Assembly (NCBI GenBank): GCA_910575275.1
Contig: CAJTEE010000008.1
Span: forward strand, 23,525-87,524
Reading direction: 5' to 3'
DNA length: 64,000 nucleotides
From: Lachnospiraceae bacterium
Lineage (GTDB): Bacteria; Bacillota; Clostridia; Lachnospirales; Lachnospiraceae
In this document: in pieces, positions 54,276 to 62,600 of the stretch
Numbering within the stretch: the stretch's first letter is position 1
How the letters are laid out: each line of letters opens with the position of its first letter
Translations under genes and position numbers: made by a program
Notes under the pieces: generated by a model
The model's input: only the letters and a program-made list of their open reading frames with translations
What the model was told of the DNA's origin: nothing
Database searches by the model: none

Positions 54276-55892
54276 ATGGATGTACAATTTGATGCCCTGA
54301 CCTACCGTTACCCATCCCGCCGTGCGCTGACGTACGGTCGCCGCGGTATGGTCTGTACCTCGCAGCCGCTTGCGGCCCAGGCAGGCCTGGATATGATAAA
54401 AAAGGGCGGCAATGCAGTCGATGCGGCGCTTGCCACGGCGGTCTGCTTAACGGTCGTGGAGCCGATGTCCTGCAATATGGCCGGAGACGGCTTTGCGTTA
54501 ATCTGGCATGAGGGGAAGCTTTATGGCCTAAATGCCAGCGGCCCGGCCCCGGTGCTCCTGAGCGTGGAGAATCTTAAAAAAGCCGGTCATACCGAGATGC
54601 CGGCGTACGGCTGGGGCGCGGTCACGGTTCCGGGGCTGATCTCCGGATGGGCCGAAGTCCACAAGCGGTTTGGTAAGCTTTCGTTTGAGGAGATCCTAGA
54701 GCCGGCGATCTCCTACGCGGAGGATGGCTTTGCGGTCTCACCGACAGTTTCGGCGCTTTGGCAGCGGGATTTCAAACGGTTAAAGAAGGATCTGCCGGCC
54801 GGGCAGTTTGCACTTTGGGCGGCCGATTTTGCAAAGGATGGACGGCCTTTGGTGCCGGGAGATACGTTCTGGTTCCTGGGGATGGCAAAGACGTTAAAGG
54901 AGCTGGCCGCGACGCATGGCGAGTCTTTTTACCGCGGGGAGCTGGCGGAGAGGATCGACGCCTATTCCAGAGAGACAGGCGGCTATCTGCGAAAGGAAGA
55001 CCTGGCGGCTTACCGCGCGGAATGGGTGGAACCGATTACGACGAATTATAAAGGCTATGACGTCTGGGAAATCCCGCCGAACGGCCATGGGATCGTTGTT
55101 TTGATGGCACTGAATATCCTCGAAAAGCTGGACGTCCGGGGCGGCCATGACGATCCCGGGACGCTGCACCGGATGATGGAGGCTATGAAGCTGGCGTTTT
55201 CGGATGGTATGCGCTATGTGACGGACCCGGCGTATATGAAAGCGGATGTCAGACGGATGCTCTCGAAGGAATACGCGGATGAAAGACGCAGCCTGATCGG
55301 GGAAACCGCAATCGACCCGAAGCCGGGGCAGCCGTTTGGAAGCGATACAGTCTATCTCTGCACGGCCGACGGAAACGGGGACATGGTGAGCTTTATCGAG
55401 TCGGGCTATCGTCCGTTTGGTTCGGGCATAGTCCTTCCGGGGGCGGGGATCCTGTTTCAGAACCGCGGCCATAATTTCACGATGGATGAGACGATGGAAA
55501 ACTGTGTCGCGCCCGGGAAAAAGCCCTATCATACGATCATTCCCGGCTTTCTCACAAAGGCTGGACGGGCATTGGGCCCGTTTGGCGTGATGGGCGGCTT
55601 CATGCAGCCGCAGGGCCAGCTACAGCTTGTGACGAACCTGATCGACTTCCATATGAATCCGCAGGAAGCGCTTGACGCGCCCCGCTGGCAGTGGATCGGG
55701 GGCAGACAGATTGAGATGGAGCAGGGAACCATGCGCGGCCTGGCGGAAAAGATGGCGCGGTACGGCCATGAAATCTCCATCCCCGCCAACAGCCTGAGCC
55801 TGGGACGCGGGCAGATGATCCTTCGGGATGAGGACGGCACGCTTTGCGGCGCGACGGAGCCGCGGTTTGACGGGAGTGTGGCTGTCTGGTAA
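54276..55892 (+). CDS. Gamma-glutamyltransferase-family Ntn hydrolase, cytosolic
   Basis: A 538-residue member of the GGT family. GGNAVDAALATAVCLTVVEP is the N-terminal hallmark. The autoprocessing and nucleophile residue is Thr358 in FGSDTVYLCTADGNGDMVSFI, and SGYRPFGSGIVLPGAG takes the place of the usual SGSGLV-type pocket. It should cleave itself into two chains and transfer or hydrolyse gamma-glutamyl groups. No signal peptide is seen, unlike periplasmic or secreted GGTs; YwrD-like proteins are the closer group. Substrate may not be glutathione. Confidence 0.87.
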   Translation: MDVQFDALTYRYPSRRALTYGRRGMVCTSQPLAAQAGLDMIKKGGNAVDAALATAVCLTVVEPMSCNMAGDGFALIWHEGKLYGLNASGPAPVLLSVENLKKAGHTEMPAYGWGAVTVPGLISGWAEVHKRFGKLSFEEILEPAISYAEDGFAVSPTVSALWQRDFKRLKKDLPAGQFALWAADFAKDGRPLVPGDTFWFLGMAKTLKELAATHGESFYRGELAERIDAYSRETGGYLRKEDLAAYRAEWVEPITTNYKGYDVWEIPPNGHGIVVLMALNILEKLDVRGGHDDPGTLHRMMEAMKLAFSDGMRYVTDPAYMKADVRRMLSKEYADERRSLIGETAIDPKPGQPFGSDTVYLCTADGNGDMVSFIESGYRPFGSGIVLPGAGILFQNRGHNFTMDETMENCVAPGKKPYHTIIPGFLTKAGRALGPFGVMGGFMQPQGQLQLVTNLIDFHMNPQEALDAPRWQWIGGRQIEMEQGTMRGLAEKMARYGHEISIPANSLSLGRGQMILRDEDGTLCGATEPRFDGSVAVW

Positions 55893-55922
55893 AGAACAGA
55901 AAAAAGAATATCGAAATTTTTG

Positions 55923-55948
55923 ACCAGCCGTATTGTTTTGCGGCTGGT
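55923..55948 (+). terminator. Rho-independent terminator after the gamma-glutamyltransferase
   Basis: An 8-bp stem (ACCAGCCG 55923-55930 with 55941-55948) is followed by ATTTTTTG. Confidence 0.85.
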
Positions 55949-55984
55949 ATTTTTTGTCCGTTCGGAGAAGGTAGGATCATTTTA

Positions 55985-56378
55985 GGGGAATCATATGCAA
56001 AAAAAGGTACACCGTGTTCATCGTCATCGCCTGTTTTAATTGCAATAAATTGATCGTAACGCTTATCACAAAGTCCCTGTCCATCAGCGTAACGGTACAT
56101 CTGATTGAGCAGGTTTTTAATGAGCTCAAGGCTGGCGTGCTTCAATGCGCATGTATCGAAGACATTCACGATGATTGCAATGATAGCTCGCGATATCCCG
56201 ATTATAAGAGAAATACAAAAACAGTCTTTTGTATAACCAGACAATAAAGGAATAAGAATTGCCAGGATAATTTCTATTGTTTGATATATTTTGTAAATTT
56301 TTTGGCTCTGTTTTGGTGTTTGTCATGCCAGGAAATCGGATCATCCACGCATTTTTCTATGTATTCTTTTATATTCAT
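55985..56378 (-). pseudogene. DUF4231 (SLATT-like) gene, frameshifted remnant
   Basis: An ATG at 56378 with GGAGAAGG 8 bases upstream opens MNIKEYIEKCVDD, then ISWHDKHQNRAKKFTKYIKQ, and stops at 56274. One frame over, the sequence goes on as TIEIILAILIPLLSGYTKD and ISLIIGISRAIIAIIV, then SLELIKNLLNQMYRYADGQG. Together these follow the DUF4231 plan: a short helix, two membrane helices, then a helical tail. About 20 residues seem missing after the second helix. DUF4231/SLATT proteins are effectors in some nucleotide-signalling defence systems. The family call rests on memory of the pattern. Confidence 0.45.
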
Positions 56379-56621
56379 TTGGAATACCTTCTCCATCTTG
56401 TCTTTGAGAGTGTAAGGCGGCAGGCTAAACGATATGGCACATAATATGCTTAACGAGAGCATCATCTCCCTTGCTTTGGTGCCCGAAAGCTGATAGAATC
56501 GCCCCATTGGCTCCCCGAGTAAACATATTATATTGTCATAGTGCTGCAAAAAAATAAAAAATAGTACTTCTTTTAATAAGCCAATAATATTTATTATGGC
56601 TTGTAAAACCTCTTAAGAATA

Positions 56622-56650
56622 TTGACGAATCTGAATATCTGTTCTTTACT
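56622..56650 (+). promoter_or_regulatory. Promoter of the small toxin-like gene
   Basis: TTGACG (56622-56627), 17-base spacer, TTTACT (56645-56650). The start codon of the small peptide lies 48 bases downstream. Confidence 0.6.
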
Positions 56651-56689
56651 TGCCATGTTACCGCCCCGATACTGGCGATAGGAAGGGAG

Positions 56690-56717
56690 TGTACTGTTTG
56701 AATATACTACTATCTTT
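56690..56717 (+). repeat. Direct repeat, copy 1 (over the toxin-like start codon)
   Basis: Copy 1 (56690-56717) and copy 2 (56870-56895) share CTGTTTGA and ACTACTATCTTT, separated in copy 1 by two extra bases. Copy 1 covers the peptide's start codon and first codons. Confidence 0.85.
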
Positions 56718-56784
56718 CGCTATTTCCGTATTGGCCAGTGTAGTTGCGTACTACTTGTGCAAGTGGTTTGACGGAGACGAATAG
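56698..56784 (+). CDS. 28-residue hydrophobic peptide, Fst/Ldr-like type I toxin candidate
   Basis: TTG-started frame, 28 codons, with AAGGGAG 8 bases upstream. The peptide has one membrane segment (LLSFAISVLASVVAYYLC) followed by KWFDGDE, so a hydrophobic helix with a Trp and charged tail. This resembles the Fst/Ldr group of membrane-acting type I toxins in size and plan, though I cannot claim sequence homology. The strongest support is the surroundings: own promoter, shared hairpin terminator, and a convergent promoter whose RNA would carry the complement of the start region. Too short for ordinary gene callers. Confidence 0.7.
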   Translation: MNILLSFAISVLASVVAYYLCKWFDGDE

Positions 56785-56825
56785 CCGGTAACCAGACCCG
56801 AACGGTTGGCTTCTCCGTAAAAGAA

Positions 56826-56861
56826 GAACCCCTGAATGTAATGGCGTGCATTCAGGGGTTC
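56826..56861. terminator. Bidirectional terminator shared by peptide and antisense RNA
   Basis: A perfect 13-bp stem (56826-56838 with 56849-56861) with a 10-base loop. TTCTTTTT follows on the plus strand, and TTCTTTT on the minus strand. Confidence 0.9.
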
Positions 56862-56869
56862 GTTCTTTT

Positions 56870-56895
56870 TGTGCTGTTTGAGTACTACTATCTTT
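56870..56895 (+). repeat. Direct repeat, copy 2 (inside the antisense RNA)
   Basis: The partner of the 56690-56717 repeat. Because it is read on the minus strand by the antisense RNA, that RNA is complementary in trans to the toxin-like mRNA start region. Confidence 0.85.
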
Positions 56896-56907
56896 TTGCC
56901 TATCGGC

Positions 56908-56936
56908 ATTATAGCATATGCAAATCTAAATTGCAA
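56908..56936 (-). promoter_or_regulatory. Promoter of the antisense RNA
   Basis: Minus-strand TTGCAA (56931-56936), 17-base spacer and perfect TATAAT (complement of 56908-56913). Confidence 0.7.
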
Positions 56937-56979
56937 TATACCCCCAGAATATTTAACGCAAAATTCAAAAGTGAAAATT

Positions 56980-58566
56980 TCAGTACCGCTCCATCAAATA
57001 AACACAGATTCCATAATAAAGTGACAAGAGGCTGTTGATGTCCTCCGGGTTGAAGGAAATCAGTTCGCCGATCTTGGAAAGACGTTTTAAAAAGGTATTG
57101 CGGTGGATATAAAGCTGCTTGGCGGCCAGGGAAGCGTTAAACTGGGCGTCGAAATACTGCAAAAGCGTCTTGAGAAGATCGGCGTTATTTTTTGTATCGT
57201 AATCCACGAGTGGTTTGACCGTGTCTTCAAAAATCTTATATTTGTTCTCAGGTGGCATCTCCCTGATATTCCAGAACAGAAGGTAGTCGTTAAAGAAAAA
57301 GGAGTTTTTGGTCGGAAAAATATCGCCTAAGGACAGCAGAAAGGAAGCCTGCTGGTAGGCCGGTATGAGCTTCCTGTCTCCCCAGACGAGCTGGCTGGCG
57401 CCGGCAGTGAAGGAAGCACCGTAGCGCTTTTGGAAAGCGTCCGCACACCGTCTGGCAAGCTGGGCACTGTTCTTTTCCGCGAGCAAAAACAGACAGATCT
57501 GCCGCTGATAGGACGCCAAAAAATAGGAGGAGGGCCGGCAGGCGAGCTCGTGCAGAACTTCCTTCAAAAAAGCGATCGGCGGCTGTAACCGGTATTCCTC
57601 CTCCTTGGAACGCAGGGAAAAAAGGACACAAAGCTGTGCTTTGCTGTGCGGATAGCCGTAATATTCACAGATCTTATCCACGTCTGCGCGTTTTTGCCCG
57701 GAGGACAAAAGAAGGTGGAAAAAATCATTATAGTACTCGGAAAAATTAGTCGGTGTCCTGGAAAGGCGCTCCTGCGGGAAGCGAAGCAGTTTCATGGCCC
57801 GCTGGATAAAGTCCGGGGAGGCAGGAAAGGAGGCGCGGGGAATGCACAAAAACAGACCGTTGTCGCGAAAGGGAAGCAAAACGGCATCTACATTCTGGGC
57901 ATTTATTTTCAGGGCGGCATGGTTGGTAGCCGTCTGGTCAAGGCTTGGCCTGCTATTGCCCATGGTCTCGATCTCCAGTACGTCAGACGAGGCAAACAGC
58001 CCTCTGTCCTGCGGGCGGATATAAAAGAACATGCACTGTAAGCGGCTGTTGACGATGAACAGGGAGGCAGATATATAATCGGAAATCAGCTTCAGACAGG
58101 TCTGCAGCGAATGCTCGGAATGCAGGGTATTGATCAGGGAATTGAACAAAAGCTGCTCTCTTTGGAGATCCTGCAGCTTTTGGTGATTCAGCCGCTCATG
58201 GATCTTCTGAGTGAGCTCCGAAAAGCTGTATTCGAGCGGTACGTCGATCACGGGCAGACCCGCCTGTTCGGCCGTTTTTATGATTTTTTCGGGCACCTCG
58301 GGAAAAAAACGCCGGATCTTGATACACAGGGCACTGCATCCGCATGCCCGCAGGTTCATGATGACGTTCGTTTGGAGGTTGGGGTCGTTTGCGAAAAAAT
58401 AACCGGTGGTTAAAACCATTTCCCCCGGCTTGACCCACGAAGCCACGTCTGGATTGTCAATGACGTTTACGCCTGTGACGGGGTTGTCCAGCTTTTCCTG
58501 GCAGGTAAGCGGTTTGAGATTGGAGAAGCCGCAGTTGCAAATGAAATCGTTTAATGTAAAGCTCAA
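56980..58566 (-). CDS. PucR-family transcriptional regulator
   Basis: A 528-residue regulator with the PucR N-terminal domain (NPVTGVNVIDNPDVASWVKPGE, VLTTGYFF, CIKIRRFFPEVPEKIIKTAE, LPVIDVPLEYSFSELT), a central variable region, and the C-terminal helix-turn-helix (QYFDAQFNASLAAKQLYIHR, then NTFLKRLSKI). Relatives control purine, allantoin or amino-acid catabolism and bind small effectors. TTG at 58566 is chosen because GAGAGG precedes it and the PucR domain begins there; an ATG at 58611 has no ribosome-binding site. Divergent from the GltS-like operon it probably controls. Confidence 0.88.
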   Translation of the reverse strand: MSFTLNDFICNCGFSNLKPLTCQEKLDNPVTGVNVIDNPDVASWVKPGEMVLTTGYFFANDPNLQTNVIMNLRACGCSALCIKIRRFFPEVPEKIIKTAEQAGLPVIDVPLEYSFSELTQKIHERLNHQKLQDLQREQLLFNSLINTLHSEHSLQTCLKLISDYISASLFIVNSRLQCMFFYIRPQDRGLFASSDVLEIETMGNSRPSLDQTATNHAALKINAQNVDAVLLPFRDNGLFLCIPRASFPASPDFIQRAMKLLRFPQERLSRTPTNFSEYYNDFFHLLLSSGQKRADVDKICEYYGYPHSKAQLCVLFSLRSKEEEYRLQPPIAFLKEVLHELACRPSSYFLASYQRQICLFLLAEKNSAQLARRCADAFQKRYGASFTAGASQLVWGDRKLIPAYQQASFLLSLGDIFPTKNSFFFNDYLLFWNIREMPPENKYKIFEDTVKPLVDYDTKNNADLLKTLLQYFDAQFNASLAAKQLYIHRNTFLKRLSKIGELISFNPEDINSLLSLYYGICVYLMERY

Positions 58567-58633
58567 GATGGGTACCTCTCTGCACAAAAATCCATGTCTG
58601 CTGCAAATCATGAGTTAAATTTGGTTTTCGGTT

Positions 58634-58662
58634 ATAATAGCATAAAAGAATTCAAAAAACAA
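58634..58662 (-). promoter_or_regulatory. Promoter of the PucR-type regulator gene
   Basis: Minus-strand TTGTTT (complement of 58657-58662), 17-base spacer, TATTAT (complement of 58634-58639). The divergent GltS-like gene has a TATAAT at 58745-58750 without a good -35 box, as expected for an activated promoter. Confidence 0.6.
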
Positions 58663-58789
58663 TATAAAAGTGGTGATTTTGTCCTATAAAAGCCGGGCAA
58701 TAGTGTATAAGGTGTTGCTTTAATGATGAATTTCAGGATGGTATTATAATCATACAATCGTATATTAAACTACTAAGGGGGTAAAATCT

Positions 58790-60103
58790 ATGACTCTTGC
58801 ATCCTTGTATCAGGACATGATGGTGATGAGCCTGCTTTTAATGGGCGGTTTTGTCATCCGCGCTTTCTGCAAGCCTTTGCAGCGGCTGTTTCTGCCGGCG
58901 TCCGTTGTTGCCGGAGTGATCGGTCTGGTGCTCGGCCAGCAGGTGCTCGGAATCATCACGATCCCGGAATCGTTCCCGTCCTTTAACGGCATCATGATGC
59001 GTGTGATCATGACCTGTGTCGTGCTCGGCATCTCTGTGACGGCAAAGCAGATGAAGGAACATATGGACTATGCGCTGGCCAACATCTTTTTGTATGGCAC
59101 ACAGATGCTCATCGGAATTGCTATCATGCTTTTGATGAGTCCGATGTCGCCGGGAATCCCGGAGGGCTGGGGAATTCTCGGAACCTTTGCCTATTTCGGA
59201 AGCCATGGAAGCGCAGGCGCAGCCGCAGCGATCCTGGAAGAAGGCGGGGCGGCCGGAGCGACCTCGATCGGAATGGTTCTGGCGACGGGGGGCCTGATCT
59301 GGTCCATGGTTGTCGGAATGTGGGTCGTGAACTATGGAGTCAAAAAGGGCTGGGCAACCTTTGTAAAGAACCCGGAAAAGCAGCCGGATTATTTCTACAG
59401 AGGGCTTCTTCCCGAGGACAAGAAGGAGTCGATCGGTTCTACGACGACGAGCCCGGTTGCGATCAATCCGCTGGCGCTGCAGCTTGGGTTAATCATGCTC
59501 TGCTACGCGTTAGGCTACGGGATCTTTACGGTCGTGGTGAAGTTTGTGCCGATTTTCTCCAAAATAAACGCCATGCTGTATGGCATGCTGGGCGGCCTGA
59601 TTCTCTGGCCGGTCATGAAAAAAACGCATACGGATGGGTATGTGGACAGGAAAACATTGAATCAGATCAACGGTTTCTGCCTGGAGATCCTGATTACGAC
59701 CTCAATCGCAAGCCTTTCTCTCGATGTGATCGTGAAATACTGGCTGCCACTTCTGGTCCATGTGCTTGTCTGCTGTACGTTTACGACCGTGTTCCTTTTG
59801 TGGTATTTCAAGAAGATCGGAAATCCGCAGTGGTTTGAGAAGTGCCTGATGGTGCTCGGCTGCTGTACGGGCGCCAGCGCAAACGGGCTTGCCCTCGTGC
59901 GTGCCGTGGACCCGAACTCCGAGTCCTGTGCACCGACGGCTCACGGCGTTTATAACGCGATCTTCTGGTGGAACAACCTGCTGACGCCGATCATTCCCGC
60001 GATGATCCTCGTCAATCTCTGGTCGGTCATCGGTGTGGCCGGTCTGCTCGCGGGCGGCGCGGTGATCCTGATGCTTATTTTGTTCGGACGGAAAAAAGCA
60101 TAA
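58790..60103 (+). CDS. GltS-family (sodium:glutamate symporter-like) transporter
   Basis: A 437-residue membrane protein with ten or more helices arranged in two inverted halves. RLFLPASVVAGVIGLVLG and FGSHGSAGAAAAILEEGGAAG are in the first half and CTGASANGLALVRAVDPN in the second, which matches the GltS/ESS family. It would import an amino-acid-like or carboxylate solute with sodium. In this operon the substrate may be a ureide or hydantoin-derived acid rather than glutamate. AAGGGGG precedes the ATG. Confidence 0.85.
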   Translation: MTLASLYQDMMVMSLLLMGGFVIRAFCKPLQRLFLPASVVAGVIGLVLGQQVLGIITIPESFPSFNGIMMRVIMTCVVLGISVTAKQMKEHMDYALANIFLYGTQMLIGIAIMLLMSPMSPGIPEGWGILGTFAYFGSHGSAGAAAAILEEGGAAGATSIGMVLATGGLIWSMVVGMWVVNYGVKKGWATFVKNPEKQPDYFYRGLLPEDKKESIGSTTTSPVAINPLALQLGLIMLCYALGYGIFTVVVKFVPIFSKINAMLYGMLGGLILWPVMKKTHTDGYVDRKTLNQINGFCLEILITTSIASLSLDVIVKYWLPLLVHVLVCCTFTTVFLLWYFKKIGNPQWFEKCLMVLGCCTGASANGLALVRAVDPNSESCAPTAHGVYNAIFWWNNLLTPIIPAMILVNLWSVIGVAGLLAGGAVILMLILFGRKKA

Positions 60104-60140
60104 CCATTCAAAAAATCAAGAACATAGTTGGAGGGAAGAC

Positions 60141-61073
60141 ATGGAAAAAACATTCGACCGCTTCCACATATCGGCGACGGGCGTATCCATCAATTACATG
60201 CCGGAATATGTGGCCTCTGAGCTGGGGTATTTTGAGGAGCTGGGGCTTAAGGTGACATCCTATGTCCCGAAGCCGTGGACGACCGTGCTGACGGACATCA
60301 ATACGAATCAGGCGGAGGCCGTTGTTGGCGGGATCTGGTGCCCGCTCATCTATAAACGCCGTGTCAAGAGCTATTTTGCCTTTGCAAAGGTTGCATCGAG
60401 ATGTCCGATGTCGCTTTTGGCGCACGAGCCGAACGAGAATTTTAAATGGACCGATCTGGAGGGGAAAAAGGTCTTAACCTCCGGCGGCAACGGGGCGAGC
60501 CCGGGGCTTTACCTGGCGGGCGTCGCGCATGAAAACGGGGCAGACATCTCGAAGATTCATTTCGTACATGATTTTACGATCGCTATGCTGCAGGAGCTGT
60601 TTATGGGCGGCTTTGGAGATGTGATCATGATGAAGGCGGATCTGGCGGCGCAGCTTGAGGTGCAGGGGAAAGGACATGTGCTGACGAACCTGACGCTCAC
60701 GGGCGGCCCGGTGCCGTGGAGCGTGTATTACACGACGCCGGAGACGCTTGCCAGGAAGGACAACCTGTGCGGACGTTTTACGCAGGCGCTCCAGAAGGCG
60801 CAGACCTGGCTTCTCGCACACGACGGTTATGAATGCAGGGAGATTTTGGCCCGCAACTGGCCGAAGGTGGAGCTTAACACGGCAGTCGATATCGTGAACG
60901 AATACAGGGCGCAGGGGATGTGGCCTGAGACGGTGCAAATTCAGGAGGAGGAGCTGAACCGCTGGCAGAGATTTCTGGTGATGGGAAATGTGATCGACGA
61001 GGTAATCCCGTATGACGAGATTGTGGATTCCAGGCCATTTGCATATGCGGCAGAAAAGCTTGGATTAAAGTAA
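60141..61073 (+). CDS. NMT1/SsuA-like solute-binding-fold protein without signal peptide
   Basis: A 310-residue protein with a type II periplasmic-binding fold: YMPEYVASELGYFEELGLKV at the N-terminus and DLEGKKVLTSGGNGASPGLY in the middle are typical of NMT1/THI5-like and SsuA/TauA binding proteins. The N-terminus starts directly with the domain and has no signal or lipobox, and no ABC permease or ATPase is near. It may act in the cytoplasm as a sensor or as an enzyme. The THI5 Cys/His motif is absent. Cotranscribed with its neighbours (37-base gap upstream, 83 downstream). Confidence 0.8.
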   Translation: MEKTFDRFHISATGVSINYMPEYVASELGYFEELGLKVTSYVPKPWTTVLTDINTNQAEAVVGGIWCPLIYKRRVKSYFAFAKVASRCPMSLLAHEPNENFKWTDLEGKKVLTSGGNGASPGLYLAGVAHENGADISKIHFVHDFTIAMLQELFMGGFGDVIMMKADLAAQLEVQGKGHVLTNLTLTGGPVPWSVYYTTPETLARKDNLCGRFTQALQKAQTWLLAHDGYECREILARNWPKVELNTAVDIVNEYRAQGMWPETVQIQEEELNRWQRFLVMGNVIDEVIPYDEIVDSRPFAYAAEKLGLK

Positions 61074-61156
61074 CATAGAAACAATGTGCGCCCGGAATCT
61101 CTTAGAATCGAACAAAAAGGCTCTGGGCGTGCGGACGAAAGAAAAAGGTGAAAAGA

Positions 61157-62551
61157 ATGAACAGATTCGAGAAGCTGCTGGAAGGGTTTGAGCCGACCTT
61201 TGAGTTTGTCCCGCCAAAGGCAATCCCGGAGGAGGAATTCACGCAGAGAGTCGCGCGCATCCGCAGAGAGGCGACGATCGAGGAGCATGATGTGACGTTG
61301 GTGAACACCAACGGACAGAAAAGCTTCAATGTAACCAATAAATACTTAAGGTATCTCTTGGACTGGAACAGGGAGGGGATCCTGATCATCCCGACCGACA
61401 GCAGCAAGGGGCTGCAGCTGTATTCCTTCTATACGCAGGCGGTTCTGCTACCGCCGTCCTGGGGCGAGTGCATCGGCGTGGAAAAGCTTTACCAGGTCGG
61501 CGCTCTCGGCAGAGAGTATTCGGGCCGCCCGGCGGCTTCCGATGAGAAGCTGATCGAGGGCGTTGCAAAGACGATGACGGACCTTGGATATGCGAGGGCC
61601 AGAATTGGGTTAATCGGCGACGCGTCCTCGAACAAGCACTGGAATGCGTTAAAGGAAGCGCTTCCGAAGGCAAAATTTAAGGACGAGACGCATGTGATCC
61701 TGGACATGCAGCGGCTGCGTACAAAGAGCGAGGTCGACCAGATCCGCGCCTCCGCCCAGTTAATGGACATCGGTTTCCAGGCGGCCTGCCATGTATGCCG
61801 CCCGGGCGTGACGGATCATGAGCTCTATGCGGCGTTTTCTTACGCACAGCTCTGCCGGGGCGGGGAGAACGCGGACGGCTACCAGATCGGCGTAAATCAG
61901 TGGGGAACCCACTGCGGAAAGGCCTACGGCCATACGATTACCTCCGGCGATCTGATCAATTTCTACATTTCCGGAATCTCCTACCGCGGGTATACGGCGC
62001 AGATGGCCCGTATGATCGCAGTCGGGAATATTACCGCGAAGCAGGAGGAGACCCTCGAGGTATGCACGGAGGCGCTCCGGCGCGCGGAGGCGGCGATTAG
62101 ACCTGGCGTTCCCGTATGTGAGATCAACCGCGCAGGCTTTAGCGCGTATGTGGATCATGGATATTTGAGTGATGACAATACGTATACAATGCCGTACAAT
62201 TGGGCGGCCAACGACGATCTGACGGCGGTCGAGATCCCGGTCCGGTATGTTCCCGACGCCGATTTTGAACGCATGGGACGGAAGCTGATGCACGTGTATC
62301 CGGCCGTAAAGGGCCCCCATAACCCCAACATCGGCCACAGCATGGGCATGCACGGAAATCCGGACAAGTTCAACCTGACATCCTTTAATACGGAGGTCTG
62401 TAGGCCGGGCGCCGTATTCGTCATCCATCCCCAGTGGCTGGCGCCGCTGGAATCAGGCGCCAATATCGGGAATACGTATGTGGTGACAGAGGATGGATAT
62501 GAAAATTTAAACTGCCATATTCCGATCGAGACAGTGCGGATTAAAGCCTAA
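61157..62551 (+). CDS. Creatinase-like M24-family protein lacking metal ligands
   Basis: A 464-residue protein with a creatinase N-domain and a pita-bread C-domain. In the C-domain, SGDLINFYISGISYRGYTAQ replaces the usual metal-binding GDLV-x-x-D-x-G and S-D-x-T-R motifs, so both Asp are absent. The GHSMGMHG His motif is kept, but the next Glu is replaced in VFVIHPQW. Creatinase (creatine amidinohydrolase) also has this fold without metal. So C-N hydrolysis of a creatine-like, ureide or amide substrate is more likely than prolidase activity. ATG 61157 is chosen (AAGGTG upstream); a GTG at 61148 is in frame. Confidence 0.8.
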   Translation: MNRFEKLLEGFEPTFEFVPPKAIPEEEFTQRVARIRREATIEEHDVTLVNTNGQKSFNVTNKYLRYLLDWNREGILIIPTDSSKGLQLYSFYTQAVLLPPSWGECIGVEKLYQVGALGREYSGRPAASDEKLIEGVAKTMTDLGYARARIGLIGDASSNKHWNALKEALPKAKFKDETHVILDMQRLRTKSEVDQIRASAQLMDIGFQAACHVCRPGVTDHELYAAFSYAQLCRGGENADGYQIGVNQWGTHCGKAYGHTITSGDLINFYISGISYRGYTAQMARMIAVGNITAKQEETLEVCTEALRRAEAAIRPGVPVCEINRAGFSAYVDHGYLSDDNTYTMPYNWAANDDLTAVEIPVRYVPDADFERMGRKLMHVYPAVKGPHNPNIGHSMGMHGNPDKFNLTSFNTEVCRPGAVFVIHPQWLAPLESGANIGNTYVVTEDGYENLNCHIPIETVRIKA

Positions 62552-62600
62552 AGTATGTCAGGAAGCAATTTTCAGACACACTCTAGCAGAAGGGCACGAA

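Larger units (their letters stand above)
56818..56901 (-). ncRNA. Predicted antisense RNA regulating the toxin-like peptide
   Basis: On the minus strand, TTGCAA (56931-56936), a 17-base spacer and perfect TATAAT (complement of 56908-56913) would start an RNA near 56901. It would cross repeat copy 2 and end at the shared hairpin near 56818, giving about 80 nucleotides. Its repeat segment could pair with the toxin mRNA in two blocks of 8 and 12 bases that cover the start codon. The hairpin loops of the two RNAs are also complementary. This is the layout of the par/Fst type I system. Confidence 0.6.

Noticed and set aside
56014-56247. Plus-strand 77-residue frame in the gap after the gamma-glutamyltransferase
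   Set aside because: No ribosome-binding site, no recognised pattern, and it lies opposite the more convincing DUF4231 remnant.
61157-62551. Xaa-Pro aminopeptidase/prolidase function
   Set aside because: The metal-binding Asp and Glu residues needed for that activity are not present.
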